A stretch of DNA of 34,708 bases from JAVJSU01 sp040219275 (lineage in GTDB: Bacteria; Chloroflexota; Anaerolineae; Aggregatilineales; Phototrophicaceae): contig JAVJSU010000091.1 of assembly GCA_040219275.1 (NCBI GenBank), forward strand, positions 1 through 34,708, written 5' to 3'. Below are positions 8,882 through 15,465 of this stretch, one piece after another. Each line of letters opens with the position of its first letter. Position 1 is the stretch's first letter. The translations under genes and the position numbers were made by a program. The notes beneath the pieces were generated by a model that did not search any database, was not told the DNA's origin, and saw only the letters and a program-made list of their open reading frames with translations.

Positions 8882-11149
8882 GTGTTAAATTTTGATGATT
8901 TTTTGCCCAATTTATATCAAAAATCGCGCGTTTTTTGCAAGCTCGGTTGGTCGGTGATTCCATTGCTTGGAGACGCTCGTCCCGCCGTAGCGAAGGCACC
9001 TGCCCTGCCTACATGGAAAGAATTTCAGTCCAGAATGCCTTCTGAGAGCGAATTAAAGGCGTGGTTTTTAGCTCAAAAACAGCAAGGAATCGGCGTGGTT
9101 TTGGGCAGTTTTTCGGGCATTTTTGTAGTCGATATTGATGACCCCCAACGCGCACAAGAATTTATTAAATTTTTTCCAGAATTAACGAATACATTTACTG
9201 TTCTTTCCGGCAACCGCGGACTGCCCCACTACTATTTTCGACTGCCGTCGCATCTCTCGGTTCGCAGTCAGCACGCGCATGGTGTTGAGATTCGGAGTGA
9301 TGGGCAATATGTGGTCGCGCCGGATTCTGTTATGGGTGGACGGCATTGGCGGATTGAGAACAATGTTGATCTGCGAATCATCACACAATCCGATTTAAAC
9401 CGCCTTACCGCGTTTCTTCGACTCAATAGACATGAAGACTCATCAAAAATCGTACAAACGGCTTCTACGTCGATTTTGAAGGCATCTTCGTCAAACTTAA
9501 ACACTGATTCCCAACTGGACTTGCAGAGTCATAAAATCACGGCGAATGGCTTGAAGCGGTATTATCGTTCGCAAGCCCTCAAGATTGGACGGAACAACGC
9601 GCTTTTTGCGGCGACCCGTTATGCGCGGGATTGTGGCTGGTCGCAGATGCAAGTTGAACGGGCATTGGTACAGGTGCATGTGTTGCATCCGCCAATTGGT
9701 AAGCACGATCCTGAGACACCACCACAACGACAACGGGAGTCTCTGGCAACAATTCAAAGTGTGTATAGTCAAGTGCCGCGAACGCTATTGGAACAGCCAC
9801 TTGTACATGGCGCTACCAAGCAACTACCGAATTCGGTGCGTGAAGGTCTGCTTGGCAGGAAGCTGGATAATGTCGCCCGTGTGTTGGATGGCTTATTGAT
9901 GGCTGGCATTGAAGCTGGTACACAGATCACGGCATCGGTAGCTTATGCGATTTTGAAGGCGTATGGCATCGGGCGGAATACGATTTACAACGTGTTGAAA
10001 ATGGATGTCGCACCCTCCCCCCAACCCCCACCCGATTATGCTAACGCTGATACATCAAAGACTGAGAGAACCAAACAATGCTTGTTTGGTAGGGTCGCAA
10101 AGTCGGGAAAAAGTATGGGACGGACGGAGCAGTGTTTTGTGATGCCCGCGATTGAGGTGCTTTGTAAGTTGTTGGATGTGGACAGGACTTTCAGCGATAA
10201 ACTTCAACCGGATGATCTTGCATCACCTGCGAAATATCGGGAGGCGTTGCATACGGCGTTGATAAAACGTGCTCCGGGTCAATATCCGCGACGGTGGCAG
10301 GCGGCACGATTGGGTATCTCAAAAGATAGCTGTCGGCGCTATGAACGGCGGGCGGGGATATGCGTTCAGCCCACGTTTGTGGATTGGTTATTGGGCTGGC
10401 ATAACGTCGATCAAATTATTCCTGATGAAGCACCCATCGGGCAATTTATTCAGGATGAGCAGGGTAAGCGCTATCCGCCGATTCTGGATGTGGCGCGCTG
10501 GTTGCTGGCGAAGGGGCGACAGTTAATTTATCGTCAGCAGGACGCGAATCATTACAGTGTGTCGGATGTGGCGAGTGATGCTTCTGTGCAATTGTTACCG
10601 GTGGCATCTGAAAACCGAAATGTCACCACTGGTGACATTGTTGCCAGTGGTGACATTTCAGGCTTGCCAGTTACGTTTGATAAAACTTTGCCTGTGGTGT
10701 CTCAACCAATACAAAATTTTGATCATCAGGCAACGCTTGTTTCTCAGAAATCGGATAATCAATCACATCGCCAGAAGTCGAATGTACCTGTTGAAATTTC
10801 GGTGTTGATGAATGCTGAAAAACCAAATTGTGCGGAGCGGTTGTATTGCCAGTTGAGTCGGTTAAATCCGCAACGGGCGCTGACTCGTAAACGGGCAAAT
10901 GAACTGGTGGCTGAATATGGTGAAATGCTGGTGGAACGTGGAATGCGAATTATCAAGTCTCGACGTGATTTACAGAACCCATCCGGCTTTTTAATCCGAT
11001 GGTTGCAGAGTCGCGTCGCGGATCAGCATAAGACTGTGGATGTTTCTGTGGCTGATGCAGAAGCGCAACATGCTGAATGGTTGAAGCGATTGCAAGAGTC
11101 GCCCTATGCGTCTTATCTGATGAATGCCGATCAAGTCGTTAACGCTTAA
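8882..11149 (+). CDS. Prim-pol replication protein (bifunctional DNA primase/polymerase)
   Basis: 755 residues with a GTG start at 8882 and AAAGG about 7 bases upstream. Residues about 20-185 are an archaeo-eukaryotic type primase/polymerase domain (bifunctional DNA primase/polymerase N-terminal family). They include GWSVIPL (22-28), the metal-binding acids D84 and D86 in FVVDIDD, the SGNRGLPHYYF segment with H116, and GQYVVAP (141-147). These proteins prime, and sometimes extend, DNA in plasmids and phages. No helicase Walker motifs are seen in the rest. The middle (about 440-560) may be a DNA-binding part, since RLGISKDSCRRYERRAG looks helix-turn-helix-like. The C-terminus from about 640 (NCAERLYCQLSRLNPQRALTR is similar in style) is unassigned. 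Residues 580-592 are encoded by two palindromes of the repeat family. It converges on parB-parA. The role as plasmid replication initiator is inferred. Confidence 0.75.
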   Translation: MLNFDDFLPNLYQKSRVFCKLGWSVIPLLGDARPAVAKAPALPTWKEFQSRMPSESELKAWFLAQKQQGIGVVLGSFSGIFVVDIDDPQRAQEFIKFFPELTNTFTVLSGNRGLPHYYFRLPSHLSVRSQHAHGVEIRSDGQYVVAPDSVMGGRHWRIENNVDLRIITQSDLNRLTAFLRLNRHEDSSKIVQTASTSILKASSSNLNTDSQLDLQSHKITANGLKRYYRSQALKIGRNNALFAATRYARDCGWSQMQVERALVQVHVLHPPIGKHDPETPPQRQRESLATIQSVYSQVPRTLLEQPLVHGATKQLPNSVREGLLGRKLDNVARVLDGLLMAGIEAGTQITASVAYAILKAYGIGRNTIYNVLKMDVAPSPQPPPDYANADTSKTERTKQCLFGRVAKSGKSMGRTEQCFVMPAIEVLCKLLDVDRTFSDKLQPDDLASPAKYREALHTALIKRAPGQYPRRWQAARLGISKDSCRRYERRAGICVQPTFVDWLLGWHNVDQIIPDEAPIGQFIQDEQGKRYPPILDVARWLLAKGRQLIYRQQDANHYSVSDVASDASVQLLPVASENRNVTTGDIVASGDISGLPVTFDKTLPVVSQPIQNFDHQATLVSQKSDNQSHRQKSNVPVEISVLMNAEKPNCAERLYCQLSRLNPQRALTRKRANELVAEYGEMLVERGMRIIKSRRDLQNPSGFLIRWLQSRVADQHKTVDVSVADAEAQHAEWLKRLQESPYASYLMNADQVVNA
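10621..10655. repeat. Tandem palindrome pair inside rep (candidate parS-like sites)
   Basis: 10621-10637 is TGTCACCACTGGTGACA, a perfect palindrome with 8-base arms and one central base. After one base comes 10639-10655, TGTTGCCAGTGGTGACA, a hybrid whose left arm matches the second palindrome type (TGTTGCCA) and whose right arm matches the first. The 18-base period keeps both in the same reading phase. They encode NVTTGDI and IVASGDI. Confidence 0.85.
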
Positions 11150-11152
11150 GAA

Positions 11153-11187
11153 TGTTGCCATTGGCAACAATGTCACCACTGGTGACA
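11153..11187. repeat. Tandem palindrome pair between rep and parB
   Basis: 11153-11169 is TGTTGCCATTGGCAACA, a perfect odd-centred palindrome of the second type. One base later, 11171-11187 is TGTCACCACTGGTGACA. The 18-base spacing is identical to that of the pair inside rep. The pair lies 3 bases after the rep stop codon, in the 117-base convergent gap. Confidence 0.85.
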
Positions 11188-11212
11188 TTTCAGATTTGGC
11201 GATGGCAATAAA

Positions 11213-11238
11213 AAACACGCCGACTCTGCGACGTGTTT
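11213..11238 (-). terminator. Terminator of the parA-parB operon
   Basis: The arms AAACACG (11213-11219) and CGTGTTT (11232-11238) form a 7-bp stem. On the minus strand it runs into a TTTTTTATT tract, suitable for ending the parB transcript about 30 bases after its stop. The T-run on the plus strand is weaker, so termination of rep here is less sure. Confidence 0.6.
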
Positions 11239-11266
11239 ATAGCTTCCTAGAATTATTCCAACTCAA

Positions 11267-12580
11267 TCAGGCATCCAATGAGCTTTCGATCTCATCAAGC
11301 ACCCGCCGCAGGTCATCCATCATCTGGCGGATCTGGGATTTGGTCGACTTAGCCGCCTGCCCCACCCCATCATGAAGACCGATCAGTTCACGTAAATTCT
11401 GCCCAATTTTTTGCTTTTTCCCGGTAGAAAATAACTTTTTCCCGGCTTTGCAGGCAGGGTCGGCTAACAGGGTAGGGCGGTTGGCGTTGTTGTCACTTGG
11501 GTTATTTCTAAGAAGTGATGAGTTGCTTCCTGAAATGTCACCACTGGTGACATTCTGGTTTTTCAGCCATTGCTCAAACAGCATAATTGCATCGTCTTCA
11601 TTGAGCTTGACCATGTTTCTGAGCACCCCTTCAGGGCAATTCATATCGTCTGCCAAATCCCAAAGGCTGGATGGTAGATTCAGTAACTCCCGATAGCGGG
11701 TTGCTGTTGCACGGTTTTTAAACCCCATCGCGGAGAGCAAAATATTGTTCTTACCATAGGGTGTGGAAAGGTTTGCGGCTTGACGATAATACTCCTGTTC
11801 ATGATTGAAGGACTCAAAACGTGCAAATTCTCGCGGGTCTTTTTCGTCAGTTTCCCATAAGTCCATCATCAAGATTGCGAACTGTCTGGCGCGTCCAATG
11901 GCGTTGAGATTTTGACGGGCGTTGTTCTCCGCCGCCTGTCGCCAAACGCTGGGTTCGTCCATTCGGCGGGCCGGAATTTTGCTCCATTGGGTGCGCTCAT
12001 CGGGCAGGTTTTCAGCCTGTCCTTGAAACATCAGATAGAGCAGATGATAGGAAAGCCAGCGCCGTTCACCGGTTTCGATTCTGTAAATGTCACCACTGGT
12101 GACATTTCTGATTATGGAGATGGGGTTGGCTAAACCTTCCTGACGGATGCTGACGGCGAGGTTAATGACCTCGATGAAGTGCGCTTCTAATGGACCGGAT
12201 TCGGTTTCATTTTCTATCGCTAGCAGTTCATCATCTTGCAGTAAATACGCATCTAACGGGAATTCTCGCCCACGTTCAGCCGCAATTGCATCCAGCCAAT
12301 GAGCGAACATATCATGCAGGGTGGTGGGGTCGCCATCCCACATATTTCTGACGCTGTGGGGGATGGTACGGCGCGGTTGTTGCGGATCAGGAATGACTTT
12401 AAAAATATCCTGATTGGTGATTCTGCCATGCCGCGCTTCCGCCTGACCCATCTGATTAAGGATATTCGACGTGCCGTAAATTTCATCTGTGGTCTGGAAA
12501 ACAGAGTTCGTGCTCTGGTCGGATTGATCGCTACCAAACGGATCGGTGGCGGCATTACGAAAGTCTTTGCGCTTCGCCAT
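11267..12580 (-). CDS. parB: ParB-family partition protein
   Basis: 437 residues from ATG 12580, which overlaps the parA stop as TAATG and has GGAGG 7 bases upstream; the 11 codons before it are not used. Residues about 57-190 are the ParB N-terminal nuclease/CTPase fold, with LAVSIRQEGLANPI (141-154) and GERR (171-174), the conserved phosphate-binding box. Residues about 270-310 look like the helix-turn-helix DNA-binding part. The C-terminus (about 390-437) would dimerise. ParB binds centromere sites and loads ParA. Two palindromes of the repeat family lie within the gene and encode NVTSGDI at 159-165, just ahead of GERR, and at 343-349. The N-terminal 55 residues are polar and probably disordered. 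It is longer than typical chromosomal ParB (about 280-300). It is co-transcribed with parA. Confidence 0.8.
   Translation of the reverse strand: MAKRKDFRNAATDPFGSDQSDQSTNSVFQTTDEIYGTSNILNQMGQAEARHGRITNQDIFKVIPDPQQPRRTIPHSVRNMWDGDPTTLHDMFAHWLDAIAAERGREFPLDAYLLQDDELLAIENETESGPLEAHFIEVINLAVSIRQEGLANPISIIRNVTSGDIYRIETGERRWLSYHLLYLMFQGQAENLPDERTQWSKIPARRMDEPSVWRQAAENNARQNLNAIGRARQFAILMMDLWETDEKDPREFARFESFNHEQEYYRQAANLSTPYGKNNILLSAMGFKNRATATRYRELLNLPSSLWDLADDMNCPEGVLRNMVKLNEDDAIMLFEQWLKNQNVTSGDISGSNSSLLRNNPSDNNANRPTLLADPACKAGKKLFSTGKKQKIGQNLRELIGLHDGVGQAAKSTKSQIRQMMDDLRRVLDEIESSLDA
11536..11552. repeat. 17-bp palindrome in parB 3' part
   Basis: A perfect TGTCACCACTGGTGACA. In the parB reading frame it gives NVTSGDI (residues 343-349), followed by SG as in the rep copy. 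Similar flanking bases (ATTTCAGG downstream on the coding strand) recur at other copies, which suggests copying of a slightly longer unit. Confidence 0.85.
12088..12104. repeat. 17-bp palindrome in parB N-domain
   Basis: A perfect TGTCACCACTGGTGACA. It encodes NVTSGDI (159-165) in the loop between the PISIIR strand and the YRIETGERR strand of the ParB fold. Related ParB proteins have a short variable turn at this place. Confidence 0.85.
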
Positions 12581-13356
12581 TAGATTGCCTCCGCCCGTAT
12601 GACAGCGTCCCATGCTTCCCCGGTGGCACGGGTTTCTGGCGCAAAATTAAAGAGTACGCGCTGGGCGAAGGAGGCTTGATTCCAGACGGTACGCAGTTTG
12701 ATGGGTTCCCAGACGGCATCACCGAAACGCTCAATAAGCATCTCCAAGCCGTAGTCATCCGCCTGTGTATTTTCGCGGTACATGGTCGGGATGATACCGC
12801 CGATCTGTACAGCCGGTAAGCCGATGCGTTGCCGGAGTTTGGAGGCTTCATCCTTGTGTTTCAGGCTTTCTACCAGACCATCAAAGCTGAGATATTCGCA
12901 TTTGGTGGGGTAGATGATGGCATCAGTGGCTTTGTAGATATAGGCATGGAGCGGCGACGGGGTAGGCGCGGTGTCGAAAATCACGAAATCAATGACTTCG
13001 CGCATCTCCTGAAAACGCTCATAGACCGCCATATCGTCACTGTTTGACAGCGGGATTACACGGGTCGTCACATCGGATGGGATAACGAGTAATTCGCCTT
13101 TTACCGGGTAGCGTGAACTGCCGTAAAAATCAGGTTGGATGCGTCTAACTGCCTGTGGAAAAGAGAGGTCATTGACGATTAAATCGTGGAGCATCGGCTC
13201 TTTTTGTAGCCCTAAAGCGACAGTCGCATGACCCTGTGGATCTGCGTCGACTAAGATAACTCTGTTGCCACGGATGGCTAAGCCGGCGGCAATATGGGTG
13301 GACAGTGTGGTTTTACCGACACCGCCTTTTTCGTTTAACAGGGTGATAATTTTCAT
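12580..13356 (-). CDS. parA: ParA-family partition ATPase
   Basis: 258 residues. ATG at 13356 is chosen because AAGGAAAC lies just upstream and the protein then opens MKIITLLNEKGGVGKTT, as ParA proteins do; an in-frame extension of 24 codons upstream is unlikely. The deviant Walker A is KGGVGKTT (10-17) with the signature lysine K10. Walker A' is VDADPQG (36-42), and FDTAP is the Walker B region. ParA makes ATP-dependent, nucleoid-bound patterns that move or position ParB-centromere complexes. There is no N-terminal helix-turn-helix, so this is the short type (Ib or chromosomal-like). In type Ib systems ParB or the complex, not ParA, usually controls the operon. The stop overlaps the parB start by one base, so translation is coupled. 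Confidence 0.9.
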   Translation of the reverse strand: MKIITLLNEKGGVGKTTLSTHIAAGLAIRGNRVILVDADPQGHATVALGLQKEPMLHDLIVNDLSFPQAVRRIQPDFYGSSRYPVKGELLVIPSDVTTRVIPLSNSDDMAVYERFQEMREVIDFVIFDTAPTPSPLHAYIYKATDAIIYPTKCEYLSFDGLVESLKHKDEASKLRQRIGLPAVQIGGIIPTMYRENTQADDYGLEMLIERFGDAVWEPIKLRTVWNQASFAQRVLFNFAPETRATGEAWDAVIRAEAI

Positions 13357-13399
13357 CGTAGTTTCCTTATCAATAGGTGCTTGGGGATGCACAGAGTCT

Positions 13400-13440
13400 A
13401 TTGTAGGCGACAAGATCGGAAGGGGCAAGCAGTAAACTGC
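13400..13440 (-). promoter_or_regulatory. parA-parB promoter with adjacent inverted repeat
   Basis: On the minus strand TTGCCC (13423-13428), 17 bases, TACAAT (13400-13405), some 44 bases ahead of the parA ATG. Touching the -35 box is GCAGT-TT-ACTGC (13429-13440), a perfect inverted repeat that could be an operator. The repeat is unlike the TGTCACCA palindromes. Confidence 0.55.
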
Positions 13441-13622
13441 AACGTTATTTTATCCGAACTTTACGAATATTAAAAAATATATTACTGCATGGGTTTCATA
13501 ATCAAATTATTCGCATAGTCATAATACATAACTACTGATTTATTGCTTCAAGTAACTATTCATCTATTTTCATCGATGATATGATAGATGGGTTTTAACT
13601 CAAATATCGTGGGATCTGCAAT

Positions 13623-15464
13623 TTGAAGCAGTCTATCATTCTTTTTATAGTGCTCGTTCTTCTCTTGGGAAGTGCCTCCTTAATACACAATCTGGACACA
13701 TATGAGGATTTATGGGTTGATGAGGGATGGTCGGTTGAGGTTACTCAATTCTCCAATTTAGCTGATGCAACTGACTTCATTGCCTCCGATGTCCACCCAC
13801 CATTCTATTTCTACATACTTTATATCTGGGAGCAATTTGTAGGTCAGAGCGTATTCGCATTACGCTATTTGTCCTTACTTATTGTGCTGATTACTACGTG
13901 TATTGTTTATCTGCTCGGCAGAACTTGCGTTAATCGCACTGTGGGCTTGTTTGGCGCATCGTTGTATTTATCGCATGATCTGGTGCACGTTTTGGGACGT
14001 GAGATACGGCAATATCCGTTGTTGCAATTGTTCACCGTGCTCACGATTTACGCTTACTGGCAATTCTGGAAAACACCCACACGACGAGCGGGCATCTTTT
14101 TTGTGATGAGTGGCGCGGCGCTCCTGTGGACACACTACTGGGGCGGATTTGTTTTGCTGGCGTTGTTCATACATATGCTGATTACGCGTCGCCAGTATAT
14201 TATCCGCATGTTTATGGCGTTCGGTGCGATTGGCGTGGCGTTTATGCCGTGGTTGCCTCTGCTCTACACACAAATTACGGACAACGTATCTGAAGGCATT
14301 GGTCATGCGTTGCCCGCAAGCCGTACCGGTTATGAAGTGCTGGCGTTTCAGATTGTGGGTCGTCCAGAGATTTTCTGGATTTTGCTCATTGGCGCGGGCA
14401 TTTTTGCGATCTACACAAAATTCGGGAAATCGTCAGCAAAAACGCTATTGTTTGTGCTGGTGATATTTTTACCGCTGGTGCTTTCCATAGTGTTGAATAC
14501 AGTTTATGCCTCGCTTTCGTTCCGCGTACTTTCGCTGATTATTCCAGTCGCGATGATTGTGATTGCTTCCTCGGTAATGCTCGCGCCGAAGATTCCGCGT
14601 CTAATTCTTGGTATGTTAATCCTCGTCATTAGCCTGAGCCTAACTTCAGCACAACCGCCGGTACGCTTGCCGTGGCAATCCGTGGCGCAGTATGTGACGT
14701 TAAGGAGCGATGCGAACGACGCAGTCCTGATTGAAACATGGTTCGATAGTTACGCTTATATGTACTATTTACGGGAAGGGGGGCGTGTGAGTTTTCTTTC
14801 AACAGAATTAATGGCGCGGGATGCGGATTCAGACGATCTCTTTAGTGAGCGCCTGCAAGAGTCTTTAGTCGAATTTGATGGGTTATGGGTAACGCGCTTT
14901 TCACCTCAAGCTGATATTTCACCGTTATTGAATGATCTTGGTTATACGCGCACTGGCACAGTGATTCAGGAGACCAGACTCGTGCCGATTGAATTATGGC
15001 GTTTTGATCGGGTTAATCGCTTTTTGGATGCGTCTGGTGAGCCATCGGAGGAAGACGGTAGCAGTGTTGCTTCATTTGAGAATCAGATGCAGATTGTTGA
15101 TTACTCTACAGTAGATCGTCCACAGACCCTGACTGTGCAATTTTTGTGGTCAGCGCTTGAATCACTCGCCCAAAATTATACGGTCTCAGTCTTTTTGCTG
15201 GATGAAAACGGTGTGCTCGTTACGCAGGATGATAGCCCGCCGTTGGAGGGGAATCAGCCTACAAGCACATGGCAGGTGGGGACTCTCTACTATGATGCCC
15301 ATGTACTGGATACTTCAACCTTACCTGCGGGGAGCTATCAATTAGCAGTCAAATTGTATTGGTTTACGGATGAGGACTTTGAAGAGTTGCGTATCGTAAA
15401 GCCTGGCGAGTGTGATGATCCCTGTGAATTCATCGTGCTGTCATCTGTTCAGGTTGGAGGTTAG
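13623..15464 (+). CDS. GT-C membrane glycosyltransferase (PMT/ArnT-like), protein 1
   Basis: 613 residues with a TTG start at 13623 and no good ribosome site. An N-terminal signal-anchor (5-21) is followed by WVDEGWS (31-37), the acidic luminal motif of the PMT/ArnT superfamily, and by DVHPPFYFYIL (56-66), its usual companion. About ten hydrophobic segments follow up to residue 345. Such enzymes use polyprenyl-phosphate sugars to glycosylate lipids or proteins outside the membrane. After a soluble stretch, residues about 475-613 form a beta-sandwich (LTVQFLWSA, VSVFLLDENGVLVTQDD, WQVG, LPAGSYQLAV) of the type often found at the end of Chloroflexota GT-C proteins. The stop is one base before the start of the next gene, so the two form an operon. 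Donor and acceptor are unknown. Confidence 0.75.
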   Translation: MKQSIILFIVLVLLLGSASLIHNLDTYEDLWVDEGWSVEVTQFSNLADATDFIASDVHPPFYFYILYIWEQFVGQSVFALRYLSLLIVLITTCIVYLLGRTCVNRTVGLFGASLYLSHDLVHVLGREIRQYPLLQLFTVLTIYAYWQFWKTPTRRAGIFFVMSGAALLWTHYWGGFVLLALFIHMLITRRQYIIRMFMAFGAIGVAFMPWLPLLYTQITDNVSEGIGHALPASRTGYEVLAFQIVGRPEIFWILLIGAGIFAIYTKFGKSSAKTLLFVLVIFLPLVLSIVLNTVYASLSFRVLSLIIPVAMIVIASSVMLAPKIPRLILGMLILVISLSLTSAQPPVRLPWQSVAQYVTLRSDANDAVLIETWFDSYAYMYYLREGGRVSFLSTELMARDADSDDLFSERLQESLVEFDGLWVTRFSPQADISPLLNDLGYTRTGTVIQETRLVPIELWRFDRVNRFLDASGEPSEEDGSSVASFENQMQIVDYSTVDRPQTLTVQFLWSALESLAQNYTVSVFLLDENGVLVTQDDSPPLEGNQPTSTWQVGTLYYDAHVLDTSTLPAGSYQLAVKLYWFTDEDFEELRIVKPGECDDPCEFIVLSSVQVGG

Positions 15465-15465
15465 T

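Noticed and set aside
12581..12613. Earlier start for parB, 11 codons upstream
   Set aside because: It would lie inside parA without a ribosome site, while ATG 12580 has GGAGG and a classic stop/start overlap.
13357..13428. N-terminal extension of ParA
   Set aside because: The extension lies over the likely promoter -10 region and lacks a ribosome site, and ParA proteins start just before the KGGVGKTT motif.
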